Below are positions 46,687 through 57,100 of a DNA stretch of 64,000 bases, piece by piece (position 1 is the stretch's first letter; the number at the start of each line of letters is the position of its first letter). Below the pieces are notes generated by a model. It had not been told where the DNA came from, searched no databases, and was given only the letters and a program-made list of their open reading frames with translations. This stretch comes from Nocardioides sp. SYSU D00065 (GTDB lineage: Bacteria; Actinomycetota; Actinomycetes; Propionibacteriales; Nocardioidaceae), in contig NZ_JAFMSX010000003.1 of the NCBI RefSeq assembly GCF_017916425.1, forward strand, positions 310,001 to 374,000, read 5' to 3'. Position numbers and translations under genes: made by a program.

Positions 46687-47340
46687 TCAGCCGGGGAGGT
46701 CGGCCGCCGCGGCGCGCCGGGTGAACGTCAGGTGCGTGACCCCGCTCGGCGAGGACACCGCCTCGACGTCGAAGTCGTCCTCCAGCCCGTCGAGCCCGTC
46801 CCACAGGCGCGTGCCGCGACCCAGCACGATCGGCACCTGCACCACGTGGAGGTGGTCGACGAGCCCCGCGGCCACGAAGTCCCGGATCGTCCGGGCGCCC
46901 CCGCCGAGGCGCACGTCGAGGCCGCCGGCGGCCTCCCGGGCGATCGCGAGCGCGCGCTCGGGGGAGGTGCTGAGGAAGTGGAAGGTGGTCCCGCCCGCCA
47001 TCTCCAGCGGCTCGCGGGGACGGTGGGTCAGGACGTACGTCGGCGTGTGGAACGGCGGCTCGGGACCCCACCAGCCGGTCCAGTCGGGGTCGTCCTGCCA
47101 GCCGGGGGGACCGAACTTGCCGGCGCCCATGATCTCGGCGCCGATGCCGAGCCCGTGCTGGGTGGCGAAGGCGTCGTCGACGCCGCGCTCGCCCCCGTCG
47201 CGGTCCCAGAAGCTCGTCGCGAACATCCACTGGTGCAGCCGCTCGCCGGCGTGTCCCATCGGCAGCTCGGCGGACTGCGGCTCACCGGCACCGAAGCCGT
47301 CGAGCGAGATCGAGAAGTTGTGGACTCGCAGCCGCGACAT
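46687..47340 (-). CDS. RibD_C/dihydrofolate-reductase-like protein
   Basis: This 217-aa protein resembles the reductase domain of RibD: VHNFSISLDGFGAG at the N-terminus, GAEIMGAGKFGPPGW, LTHRPREPLEMAGGTTFHFL and VRLGGGARTIRDFVAAGLVD. Such proteins bind NADPH; most have no defined substrate. A GAGGAGA ribosome-binding site precedes the ATG, nine nt after the metallophosphoesterase stop, so the two are probably cotranscribed. Confidence 0.88.
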   Translation of the reverse strand: MSRLRVHNFSISLDGFGAGEPQSAELPMGHAGERLHQWMFATSFWDRDGGERGVDDAFATQHGLGIGAEIMGAGKFGPPGWQDDPDWTGWWGPEPPFHTPTYVLTHRPREPLEMAGGTTFHFLSTSPERALAIAREAAGGLDVRLGGGARTIRDFVAAGLVDHLHVVQVPIVLGRGTRLWDGLDGLEDDFDVEAVSSPSGVTHLTFTRRAAAADLPG

Positions 47341-47349
47341 CGGTTCTCC

Positions 47350-48273
47350 TCAGGTGCGTGCGACGAAGGTGAGCAGCGTCGCCTCCGGGCGGCAGGCGAC
47401 CCGGAAGCGGACGTAGGGGTTGGTGCCCAGGCCTGCGGACACGTGCAGCCACGACGAGCCCGTGTCGCCCGGGGAGGAGCCGGCGGGGTGGCGGTGCAGG
47501 CCGCGGGCGCGGGCCGGGTCGAGGTCGCAGTTGGTGGTGAGCGCCCGCCCCCCGGGCAGGCACACCTGTCCGCCGTGCGTGTGGCCCGCGATGATCGCGT
47601 CGTAGCCGTCGCGGGCGAACTGGTCCAGGACCCGGAGGTACGGCGCGTGGGTGACGGCGAGCCGCACGTCGGCCGCCGGGTCGGCCGGGCCGGCGACGCG
47701 CGGCAGGTCGTCGTACTCGAGGTGCGGGTCGTCGACGCCGGCGAAGGCGATCGAGGTCCCCTTCACGGTCAGCGACCCGAAGCCGTTGGTGAGGTCGAGC
47801 CACCCCGCCGCGTCGAAGCGTGCCTTGAGCTCCGGCCACGGCAGCTGCGGGGTCCTCGTGTTGCGCCTGCCGTCGTCGGGCAGCAGGTAGCGCAGCGGGT
47901 TGCGCATGCCGGGGGAGTAGTAGTCGTTGGAGCCGAGGACGTAGGCACCGGGGACGTCGAGCAGCGCGCCCAGCGCGTCCGTCACGAGCGGGACGGACCG
48001 CGCGTGGGCGAGGTTGTCGCCGGTGTCGACGACCAGGTCGGGCTCGAGGTCGGCCAGGCCGCGCAGCCACTGCTGCTTGGCCCGCTGGTCCGGCGCCAGG
48101 TGGATGTCGCTGAGGTGCAGCACCTTCAGCGGCGCGTGCCCGGGCGGCAGCAGCGGCACGTCCACCCGGCGCAGCGTGTACTGGCGGGCCTCCCAGGCGG
48201 CGTACGACGCGAGGCCGGCGCCTGCCAGGGCGCCGAGCGTCGCCGTCCGGCGCAGAATCGGGAGGAGGGCCAC
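47350..48273 (-). CDS. Membrane-anchored metallophosphoesterase
   Basis: This 307-aa protein has an N-terminal hydrophobic segment (TATLGALAGAGLASYAAW) and a calcineurin-type phosphoesterase domain with metal motifs DIHLAPD (about 60), GDNLAH (about 92), GSNDYYSP (about 118, the NHD/E position), THAP and GHTHGGQ (about 233). The GTG at 48273 is chosen; an upstream ATG at 48300 would overlap the divergent gene start. It is in the position of Rv3683 relative to ponA2. Confidence 0.88.
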   Translation of the reverse strand: MALLPILRRTATLGALAGAGLASYAAWEARQYTLRRVDVPLLPPGHAPLKVLHLSDIHLAPDQRAKQQWLRGLADLEPDLVVDTGDNLAHARSVPLVTDALGALLDVPGAYVLGSNDYYSPGMRNPLRYLLPDDGRRNTRTPQLPWPELKARFDAAGWLDLTNGFGSLTVKGTSIAFAGVDDPHLEYDDLPRVAGPADPAADVRLAVTHAPYLRVLDQFARDGYDAIIAGHTHGGQVCLPGGRALTTNCDLDPARARGLHRHPAGSSPGDTGSSWLHVSAGLGTNPYVRFRVACRPEATLLTFVART

Positions 48274-48298
48274 GCGGCAAGGCTGCCACAATGGCGCC

Positions 48299-48757
48299 AT
48301 GAGTGCTCTCAAGGACCGTCTCCGCGCCGACCTCACCGCCGCCATGAAGGCGCGGGACGAGCTGCGCTCCTCGACCCTGCGGATGGTGCTCACCGCCATC
48401 ACCAACGCGGAGGTCGCCGGCAAGGAGGCGCGCGAGCTCACCGACGACGACATCATCGGCGTGCTGTCCACCGAGGCCAAGCGCCGTCGGGAGGCCGCCG
48501 TGGCCTTCGAGGAGGGCGGCCGCGCCGAGATGGCGGCCAAGGAGGCTGCCGAGGGCGAGGTCATCGCCGAGTACCTCCCGGCGCAGCTCGCCGAGGCCGA
48601 GATCGCCGAGCTCGTGTCCGCCGCGATCGCCCAGACGGGCGCCGCCGGCGAGGGCATGCGCGCCATTGGCAAGGTGATGGGCGTCGTGACGCCCCAGGTC
48701 AAGGGTCGCGCCGACGGCGGCGCCGTGGCTGCGGAGGTACGCCGCCAGCTCGGCTGA
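48299..48757 (+). CDS. GatB/YqeY domain protein
   Basis: This 152-aa helical protein is related to the C-terminal domain of GatB (LKDRLRADLTAAMKARDELR, then IGKVMGVVTPQVKGRADGG). Family members may bind tRNA but their function is uncertain. A -10-like CACAAT (48287-48292) lies 6 nt upstream of the ATG, suggesting a leaderless mRNA. It is divergent from the metallophosphoesterase. Confidence 0.9.
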   Translation: MSALKDRLRADLTAAMKARDELRSSTLRMVLTAITNAEVAGKEARELTDDDIIGVLSTEAKRRREAAVAFEEGGRAEMAAKEAAEGEVIAEYLPAQLAEAEIAELVSAAIAQTGAAGEGMRAIGKVMGVVTPQVKGRADGGAVAAEVRRQLG

Positions 48758-48765
48758 GCCTCAGC

Positions 48766-48786
48766 CCCGGCACTCCCCGTGCCGGG
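48766..48786. terminator. Small hairpin between convergent yqeY-like gene and ponA2
   Basis: An 8-bp perfect stem CCCGGCAC/GTGCCGGG with loop TCCCC ends directly at the ponA2 stop codon. Confidence 0.6.
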
Positions 48787-51105
48787 TCAGCCGCGGCCCT
48801 TGCGGCCCCTGCCGTTGGTGGAGGCGGTGCCGGTCGAGGTGTAGAGCGTGACCGTGTCGCCGCTGCTGAGCGACGTACCCGCCTCGGGTGAGGTGGACGC
48901 GACCACGCCCGCCTCGGCGTCGGAGTCCACCTGACCGCCGTCGGCGACCGTGAAGCCGGCCGCCTGCAGGGCCGTGGTGGCTGCCTCGACCGATTGGCCC
49001 GTCACGTCGGGCACGGGCACCAGCACGCCGGCGATGTAGTCGCCGGGCGGCGGCGCGAAGTCCTCGTAGGGCAGCTTGGCCGAGATCGCAGCCATCGCAT
49101 CGCCCCAGATCGGACCCGCGTAGCCGGAGCCGGAGGCCTCGCTGATGTACTGCCCGCCCACGGTCTGGCCGCCGAGCTCGAGCCACTGGCCCTGGTCGTT
49201 GGCACCGGCGAGCATCGCAGCGGCGGCGAGGGTCGGCGTGTAGCCGACGAACCAGACGGAGCGCCCGCTCTGCGTCGTGCCGGTCTTACCGGCCGACGGC
49301 TTGTCGATGGCGATGTTCTGGCCGAAGCCGCCCGGCTCCATGACGCCGCGCAGGATGTCGTTCACCGCGTCGGCGGTGGCACCGGGCATCGCCTGCTCGC
49401 ACTGGTTGGGGAAGTCCTTGAGCACCTGTCCCGACGAGTCGAGCACCTGGGTGACCGGACGCGGTTCGCAGTAGAGCCCCCTCGCGGCGAAGGTCGCATA
49501 GGCGCTGGCCATGGCCAAGGGGCTGGTGTCGGAGTCACCCAGCACCCATGACGGGTTCATCCCTGGCGAGAGGCCGAGCGAGCGGGCCAGCTTGACCGGC
49601 TCGCACATCCCGGTCCGCGTCTCCAGCTGCGCGAAGAACGTGTTCACCGACTGCTGGGTGCCGGTGTAGAGGTTGTAGCTGCCGGAACCGGTGGAGTTCT
49701 GTACGTCCCATCCGCCGTCGCCGACGTAGGGGCCGTTGCACGTCTCGAACTCCGAGTCGGGGATGAACATCTGCTGCGGGGAGCTGATGTAGGTGCTCAG
49801 CGGGATGCCCTGGTTGATGGCGGAGGCCAGGACGAAGACCTTGAACGTCGAGCCGGCCTGGAAGCCGTTGGAGTTGCCGTACTCCTTCGGCACCACGTAG
49901 TTCAGATAGGTCTCGCCGGCCGCCTTGTCCTTGCCCATCGGCCGCGACTGTGCCAGGGCGCGGACGTCGCCGGTGCCCGGCTCGACCATCGCCAGGCCGC
50001 CGATGGCCTGGTCCTGCGGGTAGACGTGGGAGGAGACCGAGTCGTCGGCGGCCTCCTGCATGTCGAGGTCGATCGTGGTGTGGATGTTGAGGCCGCCGTT
50101 CTTGAGCGTCGTACGACGCTCCTTGGGCGTGTCGCCGAGCACCGGGTCCTTGAGCAGCCAGCTGACGACGTAGTCGCAGAAGAACGGCGCGCGCGACTGC
50201 TGGCAGCCGTTGGGCGCGGTCTCGATCTTCAGCGTCTCCTCCAACGGCGTGGCCTTCAGCCGCTCGGCTTTCTTCTCGGTCAGCACGCCGAGCTGGGCCA
50301 TCCGGTCGAGCACGACGTTGCGGCGGCTCTCGGCCCGCTCCGGGTTGTCGATCGGGTCGTAGCCGACGGGGTTCTTCACCAGGCCGGCGAGCGTTGCGGA
50401 CTCGAGGAGGTTGAGGTCCTTGGCGTTCTTGGAGAAGAAGTGCCGCGCGGCCGACTGCACGCCGAAGGCGCCGTCGCCGAAGTAGGCGATGTTGAGGTAG
50501 CGCTCGAGGATCCAGTCCTTGGTGTGGTTCTTCTCGAAGGCGATCGCGTAGCGCAGCTCGCGGATCTTGCGCGCGTACGTCTCCTCGGTCGCGGCCTTGC
50601 GCTCGGCGTCGGTCTCGGCCTGGTAGAGCAGCGTCTGCTTCACCATCTGCTGGGTGATCGACGAGCCGCCCTGCACCGCCCCGCCGTTGGCCTGGTTGGT
50701 GATGAACGCGCGCAGCGTGCCGCGCAGGTCCAGGGCGCCGTGGTCGTAGAAGCGGTAGTCCTCGATCGCGACGATCGCCTTGACCATCGGCCGCGAGATG
50801 GAGCTCAGCGGGACGTTGATCCGGTTCTGGTCGTAGAGCGAGGCGATGAGGTTGCCGTTGACGTCGTAGATGCGCGTCTTCTGCGACAGGTCCTTGGCCT
50901 CGAGCGACTCGGGGAGGTTCACCATCCCCCTGCTGACGTCCTTGGCGGCCACGCCGACCAGGCCGGCGAACGGGATCGCCAGGCACGCGGTGAGGACGCC
51001 CATGACCACCGCGACGGCAGCCATCACGGCCAGGTGGGCGGCGACCCGACCGGAGTCGGGGCGTCCCTGAGAGCGTGCGGAGCGGGAGGACATGCGGGAA
51101 GGCAT
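48787..51105 (-). CDS. Class A penicillin-binding protein (PonA2-like)
   Basis: This 772-aa bifunctional peptidoglycan synthase has a cytoplasmic start, one membrane helix (about residues 25-50), a glycosyltransferase domain (EDYRFYDHGALDLRG, GGSSITQQMVKQ), a transpeptidase domain with the active Ser in GSTFK (about residue 418) and KTGTT (about 605), and one C-terminal PASTA domain (PDVTGQSVEAATTALQAAGF). TACTCT lies 7 nt before the ATG at 51105, supporting that start. The gene order around it matches mycobacterial ponA2. Confidence 0.95.
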   Translation of the reverse strand: MPSRMSSRSARSQGRPDSGRVAAHLAVMAAVAVVMGVLTACLAIPFAGLVGVAAKDVSRGMVNLPESLEAKDLSQKTRIYDVNGNLIASLYDQNRINVPLSSISRPMVKAIVAIEDYRFYDHGALDLRGTLRAFITNQANGGAVQGGSSITQQMVKQTLLYQAETDAERKAATEETYARKIRELRYAIAFEKNHTKDWILERYLNIAYFGDGAFGVQSAARHFFSKNAKDLNLLESATLAGLVKNPVGYDPIDNPERAESRRNVVLDRMAQLGVLTEKKAERLKATPLEETLKIETAPNGCQQSRAPFFCDYVVSWLLKDPVLGDTPKERRTTLKNGGLNIHTTIDLDMQEAADDSVSSHVYPQDQAIGGLAMVEPGTGDVRALAQSRPMGKDKAAGETYLNYVVPKEYGNSNGFQAGSTFKVFVLASAINQGIPLSTYISSPQQMFIPDSEFETCNGPYVGDGGWDVQNSTGSGSYNLYTGTQQSVNTFFAQLETRTGMCEPVKLARSLGLSPGMNPSWVLGDSDTSPLAMASAYATFAARGLYCEPRPVTQVLDSSGQVLKDFPNQCEQAMPGATADAVNDILRGVMEPGGFGQNIAIDKPSAGKTGTTQSGRSVWFVGYTPTLAAAAMLAGANDQGQWLELGGQTVGGQYISEASGSGYAGPIWGDAMAAISAKLPYEDFAPPPGDYIAGVLVPVPDVTGQSVEAATTALQAAGFTVADGGQVDSDAEAGVVASTSPEAGTSLSSGDTVTLYTSTGTASTNGRGRKGRG

Positions 51106-51298
51106 GGTCACCAGAGTACGGGGCGCCGGCCTACCACCTGGCATTCCAGCCGCGCAGGCGAATAGTCACTTCGGACTACTCGAATTGGACCACTCGGCCC
51201 TGCCGGGGTCGTTGCGGATTCGTTTACTTTTCTTTCGGAGTCAGGGACGGCCGCTATGGGGGCGGCCGGTCGGCTCGCACACACCGTGGGGATTGACT

Positions 51299-51586
51299 AT
51301 GTGGGTCGAGGACTGGGCGGCACGCGCCGCATGCAAGGGCGACACGCCGGACGCTCTGTTCGTACGGGGTGCGGAGCAGAACAAGGCCAAGCAGGTGTGC
51401 GCCGGGTGCCCCGTCCGCACCGAGTGCCTGGCCGAGGCCCTCGACAACCAGATCGAGTGGGGCGTCTGGGGTGGCATGACCGAGCGTGAGCGCCGTGCGC
51501 TGCTCCGCCGCCGCCCGGGCTCGTCGTGGCGCTCGATCCTGGAGACCGCCCGTACCAAGGTCGAGACCCCCTCCGTCTCCGTCTGA
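51299..51586 (+). CDS. WhiB-family redox regulator (WhiB4-like)
   Basis: This 95-aa iron-sulfur transcription factor has the four cluster-binding cysteines C12, C34, C37 and C43 (CKG...VCAGCPVRTEC) followed by the GVWGG turn and a basic helix RERRALLRRRP. FVRGAEQNKAK and the position between ponA2 and the Get3-like genes match WhiB4 (Rv3681c). It would sense oxygen or NO. The upstream region 51106-51298 has no other gene. Confidence 0.93.
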   Translation: MWVEDWAARAACKGDTPDALFVRGAEQNKAKQVCAGCPVRTECLAEALDNQIEWGVWGGMTERERRALLRRRPGSSWRSILETARTKVETPSVSV

Positions 51587-51622
51587 CCTTCGGCGTCCCG
51601 GCCCCGGGGGCCGGGGCCCCCG

Positions 51623-51716
51623 GTTGCGATCCCCGGCTAGCCGGGGATCCTGGAGCCTCACCCCCGAAGTTTCGGCCGGTAACCGCAAGTTTCGGCGGCT
51701 AGCCGGGGATCGCAAC
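51623..51716. repeat. CTAG-centred palindromic repeat element
   Basis: A 22-nt perfect palindrome (GATCCCCGGCT joined to AGCCGGGGATC, 51628-51649) is part of a larger inverted repeat: the 21-nt arm starting GTTGCGATCCCC at 51623-51643 recurs inverted at 51696-51716. The 52-nt spacer holds two copies of AAGTTTCGGC (51667 and 51687). The same 22-nt palindrome occurs again at 61220-61241. Confidence 0.9.
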
Positions 51717-51753
51717 AGACCCCCCGACGCCCGGAAACCCCGGAGAAGCGGGG

Positions 51754-52905
51754 TCAGGGGCGGCGCGCGAGCGCGTCGCCGATCGCCCGCAGCCCGTCGA
51801 GGTCGTGGACGTCGCCCGCCATCGCGGGTACCAACGCCGTCGCGACCTGCGGGTGCGCGGCGGCGAACCGCTCGCACAGGTGCTGCTCGCGCTCGAGGAT
51901 CCGTACGCGGTCCGCGTGCAGGCGCAGCAGCCCCGCGGTCAGCGACGACGAGTCGCCCGCCCAGAGCCGGTCCGCGGCGGCGATCGCCTCCTCGGCCGAG
52001 AGGTCGGTGCGCGTCGGCGGGCTGGCCCGGTTGACCACCAGCCCGGCGAGCGGCATCCGGTCGTCGGTGAGCCGATCGACGAAGTACGCCGCCTCGCGCA
52101 GCGCGTCGGGCTCGGGCGCCGCGACCACCAAGAACGCCGTCCCCTCGGCCTGCAGCAGCGCGAAGGTCTGCTCGGCGCGCTGGCGGAAGCTGCCGAAGAG
52201 CGTGTCGAGAGCGGTCACGAAGGTCTGCACGTCGCGCAGCATCTGCCCGCCCAGCACCTTCGCCAGGGCGCCGGTCACCACCGAGAACCCGGCGCTCATC
52301 AACCGCGCCGGTCCGCGGGCCGGAGCCAGGAGCAGCCGGATCAGCCGGCCGTCGAGGAAACTGGAGAGTCGTTCGGGAGAGTCGAGGAAGTCCAGCGCCG
52401 AGCGCGACGGCGGGGTGTCCACCACGATGAGGTCGTGGCTGCCGTCCGCCACCGCCTGCCGGTGCAGCTGGCCCAGCTTCTCCATCGCCATGTACTCCTG
52501 CGTGCCGGCGAACGAGCTGGACAGGGCGACGTAGAACGGGTTCGCCAGGATCTGCTGCGCCTTCTCGGGGCTCGCCTGGCTCTCGACGACCTCGTCGAAG
52601 GTCCGCTTCATGTCGAGCATCATGGCGTCGAGCGAGCCGCCGCCGTCCGACTGCGGACGCAGCCCCGGCACCGGGCGCGGGATGTTGTCCAGCTGCTCGA
52701 TGCCCATCGCCTGGGCCAGCCGGCGAGCCGGGTCGATGGTGAGCACCACGACGCGGCGTCCCCGCTCGGCGGCGCGGAGGGCGAGCGCCGCCGACGTCGT
52801 GGTCTTGCCGACCCCGCCGGACCCGCAGCAGACGATGATCTGCGTGCCGCGGTCGTCGAGGAGGGCGTCGACGTCGAGGTGCGGAGCGCCGGACCCGGTG
52901 CTCAT
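51754..52905 (-). CDS. Get3/ArsA-like ATPase, second of a pair
   Basis: This 383-aa SIMIBI-class ATPase has deviant Walker A GSGGVGKTTTS (about residues 28-38), switch I DPARRLAQAMG, a DTPPSRSALDFL switch II motif and ANPFYVALSSSFAGTQEYMA. It corresponds to Rv3680 of mycobacteria by position and layout; these proteins resemble eukaryotic Get3. The start overlaps the stop of the first ATPase gene (ATGA), so they probably form a heterodimer. Confidence 0.92.
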   Translation of the reverse strand: MSTGSGAPHLDVDALLDDRGTQIIVCCGSGGVGKTTTSAALALRAAERGRRVVVLTIDPARRLAQAMGIEQLDNIPRPVPGLRPQSDGGGSLDAMMLDMKRTFDEVVESQASPEKAQQILANPFYVALSSSFAGTQEYMAMEKLGQLHRQAVADGSHDLIVVDTPPSRSALDFLDSPERLSSFLDGRLIRLLLAPARGPARLMSAGFSVVTGALAKVLGGQMLRDVQTFVTALDTLFGSFRQRAEQTFALLQAEGTAFLVVAAPEPDALREAAYFVDRLTDDRMPLAGLVVNRASPPTRTDLSAEEAIAAADRLWAGDSSSLTAGLLRLHADRVRILEREQHLCERFAAAHPQVATALVPAMAGDVHDLDGLRAIGDALARRP

Positions 52906-53936
52906 GCCATCCCCTGCGAGCGCAGCGAGTGGGCCAGCTCCACGAGGGCGCCGCGATCGATGCCCGCCGCCAGGCGCGGCAGCTCGTAGGTCGGCAACCC
53001 CTCGGCCGCCACCCGTTCGCGCTGCTCGTCCTCGAGCTGTCGGCGTACGGCGTGCTCCCGCGCCTCCTCGACCAGGGCGGCGACCAGCCTGGCGTCGACG
53101 TCGACCTTGGCCCGGCCGAGGTCGGCGGTGATGGCGGTGGGGTCCAGCGCGCCGTCGCGGACCCGGGCCAGCGCGTCGGCACCGAGCACCTGCGGGCGCA
53201 CCAGGTTGACCACCACGCCGCCGACGGGGAGGCCGGCCGCGCGCAGCTCGGCGATGCCGTCCGAGGTCTCCTGCACCGGCATCTCCTCCAGGATGGTGAC
53301 GAGGTGGACGGCGGTGCGCGGCGAGCGCAGCAGCTCCATCACCTTGTCGGCCTGCGCCTTCACCGGACCCACCTTGGCGAGCCCGGCCACCTCGGAGTTG
53401 ACGCCCAGGAACTGACCGATCCGGCCGGTCGGCGGAGCGTCGAGCACCACCGCGTCGTACGTGATGGCGCCGCGGCTGGGGCCCCGCTCGGTCCCGCGCG
53501 GACGCTGGACGGCCTCGAACACCTTGCCGGTGAGCAGCACGTCGCGCACGCCCGGTGCGACGGTGGTGGCGAAGTCGATCACGCCGAAGCGGTCCAGCGC
53601 TCGCCCGGCCCGCCCGAGCTTGTAGTACATCGCCAGGTACTCCAGCAGCGCGGACTCGGCGTCGATGTGCAGCGCGTGGACCTGCCCGGCACGCCCGTCG
53701 CGGTCCGGTGCTCCCTTGGCGATGCGCCGCTCGGCGTAGGGAAGGGGGTCGACGTCGAACATCCGGGCGATGCCCTGGCGTCCCTCGACCTCGCAGAGCA
53801 GCACGTTGCGACCCGACGTCGCCAGCGCCAGTGCGAGGGCCGCCGCGACGGTCGACTTGCCGGTGCCGCCCTTGCCGGTGACCACGTGCAGGCGGACCTT
53901 CGCCCAGTCCACGGGCCGGTCGGGATGCGCGGTCAC
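52902..53936 (-). CDS. Get3/ArsA-like ATPase, first of a pair
   Basis: This 344-aa ATPase has Walker A GKGGTGKST (about residues 21-29), CEVEGRQGIARMFD (switch I position), and LDAPPTGRIGQFL (switch II). It corresponds to Rv3679. TATCCT (53943-53948, minus strand) lies 6 nt before the GTG start, so transcription is probably leaderless. The pair stands next to whiB4 and ponA2, as in mycobacteria; the substrate is unproven. Confidence 0.92.
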   Translation of the reverse strand: MTAHPDRPVDWAKVRLHVVTGKGGTGKSTVAAALALALATSGRNVLLCEVEGRQGIARMFDVDPLPYAERRIAKGAPDRDGRAGQVHALHIDAESALLEYLAMYYKLGRAGRALDRFGVIDFATTVAPGVRDVLLTGKVFEAVQRPRGTERGPSRGAITYDAVVLDAPPTGRIGQFLGVNSEVAGLAKVGPVKAQADKVMELLRSPRTAVHLVTILEEMPVQETSDGIAELRAAGLPVGGVVVNLVRPQVLGADALARVRDGALDPTAITADLGRAKVDVDARLVAALVEEAREHAVRRQLEDEQRERVAAEGLPTYELPRLAAGIDRGALVELAHSLRSQGMA

Positions 53937-54019
53937 GGTTCGAGGATAGCCAGGACCGGTGCGCGGGCCCGCAGCTCGCTTTTACGGGACGGCCGACGTC
54001 TTTATTGCACTTCCAGCCA

Positions 54020-54046
54020 ACTTTTGCTTGACCCGTGCACAAAAGT
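54020..54046. promoter_or_regulatory. Candidate operator before the giant secreted-protein gene
   Basis: ACTTTTG (54020-54026) and CAAAAGT (54040-54046) are perfect inverted halves with a 13-nt spacer. They stand in an AT-richer stretch, 77 nt before the start codon. A TTGACC at about 54028 lies inside the spacer. Confidence 0.4.
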
Positions 54047-54122
54047 CTGCGACGGTCCGGGTAGCCCTGGTGACGCCCGTCACACGCGCGCGCCAGGGCC
54101 CACCACCGACCTGGAGGCCCGC

Positions 54123-57100
54123 ATGCCCACATCGTCCGCGTCGATACCGACGTCCTCACGCAGCGTCCGGCGGAGGACCGCCGGCTCAGCCCTGCTCGCC
54201 GTGTCCGCCCTCGCCGGGAGCCTGCTCGGCGTCGTCGCCGCGGCGCCGGCGCAGGCGCACGAGGGTCACGGCCACGTGCTGATCTTCACCGAGGACGCCG
54301 CCGGCAACTGGCACGATGCCGCCATCGCCGAGGGCACGCCCAAGCTGAAGGCGGGTCTCGAGGCCGCCGGCATGGAGGTGACGGTCGTCCACAAGGAGAC
54401 GCCCGGCGGCTCGGAGGCCGTGTTCACCGACGAGGGCCTCGCCAAGTTCGACGCGGTCGTCGTCTTCCAGGCCAACGGTGACCCGTGGAACGCCTCGGAG
54501 AAGGCGGCGCTCGAGCGCTGGCACGCCGAGGGCAACGGCGTCGCGGCGATCCACAACGCGCTCGACATGCGCGGCAACTACCCGTGGTGGGACAACATGG
54601 TCGGGTCGCTGATGCCCGGTCACGCGCCCACCGGCACGGACCCCGGCCCCGCCGGGGTGGTCCGCAACGAGGACACGACGCACCCCTCGACCAAGCACTT
54701 CAAGGGCACCCCGTCCGACACCCGCTGGGCCCGCAACGACGAGTGGTACAACTTCTCGAACAACGTGCGCGGCACCGCCCACGTGCTGCAGTCCATGGAC
54801 GAGTCGACCTACTCCGGCGGCAACATGGGCTACGACCACCCGATCACCTGGTGCAAGCCCTACGAGGGCGGCCGCTTCTGGGGCACCGCGCTGGGCCACT
54901 TCCCCTCCCACTACGACGAGCCGGCCTTCATGGCCGAGATCGTCGGCGGGGTGAAGTACGCCGCCGGCCTCGAGGAGGGCGACTGCGGCGCCACGGTGTG
55001 GAGCAACTACGAGCGCATCCCGCTCGACCAGAACACCTCGGCCCCCTACGCCATCGACGTGGCCGACGACGGCAAGGTCTTCTACACCGAGCTCGTGCGC
55101 GGCCAGCTGCGGATGTACGACCCCGAGACGCAGGGCGTCAGCACGGTGCTGACCCTGCCGGTCTACTCCGGCGGTGAGGACGGCCTCCTCGGCGTCGCGC
55201 TCGACCCCGACTTCACCACCAACGGGCACATCTTCCTCTACCGCTCGGCGGAGTCGCCGGACAACTCGAACCCGAACAACTTCTGGTCGACGGTGTCCCG
55301 CTTCACCTTCGAGAACGGGACGGTCGACCCCGCGTCGGAGAAGGTGATCATCAAGATCCCGGCCCGCCGCCTGCCCGACGAGCCCGGTCACACCGGTGGC
55401 GCGCTCGACATCGACGACGACGGCAACCTGTTCATCGGCGTCGGTGACGACGTCAACCCGCACTCCGAGCCCTCGGGCGGCTACGCGCCCCTCTCCGAGC
55501 GCGCCGGCACCTTCCACGACGCCCGTGAGACCTCGGCCAACACCAACGACCTGCGCGGCAAGATCCTGCGGATCAACCCGGTCGACGACCCCGGCGCCAC
55601 GCCGGGCGTCGGCTCCACCTACGAGATCCCCGAGGGCAACCTGTTCCCCGAGTCCGAGGACGCGGGCCGCGACAAGACCCTCCCCGAGATCTACGCGATG
55701 GGCTTCCGCAACCCGTTCCGCTTCTCCATCGACAGCGAGACCGGCTGGCTGAGCATGGCCGACTACTCGCCCGACAACAGCACGGACGCCCCCGCCACGC
55801 GTGGGCCCGCCGGCATCGCCGAGTGGAACCTGATCAAGAGCCCCGGCAACTACGGCTGGCCGCTGTGCATGGGCGGCAACCACCAGGGCCAGAACCCCAA
55901 CGGTGAGCCGTTCCGCGACGTCGACTACGGCAGCACCACCCCGCTCAACCCGCCGGTCGTCGGTGACTACTTCGACTGCGCCAACCCGGTCAACGACTCG
56001 GTGCGCAACACCGGCCTGCGCGAGCTGCCCCCGGCCCGGGCCGCGGACATGTACTACGGCTACCGCCGCTCCTCGGTCGGTGCCATCCCGCAGGGTGGCG
56101 GCCTGGCCCCGATGGGCGGCCCGATCTACCGCTACGACGAGAACCTCGAGTCGGACACCAAGTTCCCCGAGTCCTTCGACGGCAAGCCGTTCTTCTACGA
56201 CTGGGCCCGCAACAAGATGTACAACATCCAGCTGAAGAACCCGGCCGCCGAGCAGGGCTCGCAGGTGGAGAAGGTCAACCCGTTCCTGCCCGACGTCCCG
56301 TTCCTCGCGCCGATCGACTCCAAGTTCGGCCCGGACGGCTCGATGTACGTCCTGGACTGGGGCGGCGGCTACGGACGCGACAACCCTACGTCCGGCCTCT
56401 ACCGCATCGACTACATCAGCGGCTCCCGCTCGCCGGTGGCCCGCATCGACGCCACGCCGGACACCGGCAAGGCGCCCCTCGAGGTGTCGTTCCACGCCGG
56501 CCGGTCGAGCGACCCCGAGGGCGAGGCGCTGACCTACGCGTGGGACTTCGACGGTGACGGCACCACCGACGCGACGGGCGTCACCGCCGAGCACACCTAC
56601 ACGACCGAGGGCGCCTTCGACGCCCGCCTGACGGTCACCGACCCGGCCGGCAAGACCGGTACGACGACGGTGCCGATCACGGTCGGCAACACGCGACCGG
56701 TGGTGGACATCGAGACCCCGCCCGACGGCGCGTTCTTCGACTTCGGCGACCGGATCAGCTGGAACGTCACGGTCACCGACGCCGAGGACGAGTCGGTCGA
56801 TCCGCAGCGCGTCGAGGTGCAGCCGGCGCTGGGGCACGACGACCACGCCCACCCGCTGGTCGGCTCGCCCGGCCTCACGGGGAGCACGGTCACCAGCCTC
56901 GGTGGCCACGCGGCGGACGAGAACATCTTCTACTCGATCGACGCCCGCTACACCGACACCGGTGGCGCCGGCGGTGCCAACCCGCTGGGCGGCTCCGACA
57001 CCTCGGTGATCTTCCCCAAGCTCCGGCAGGCCGAGTGGTTCGACGCCAAGTCCGACACCGCCACCCTCGCCCCCGGCCGTGACGCGGCCGGCGGCGGCCA

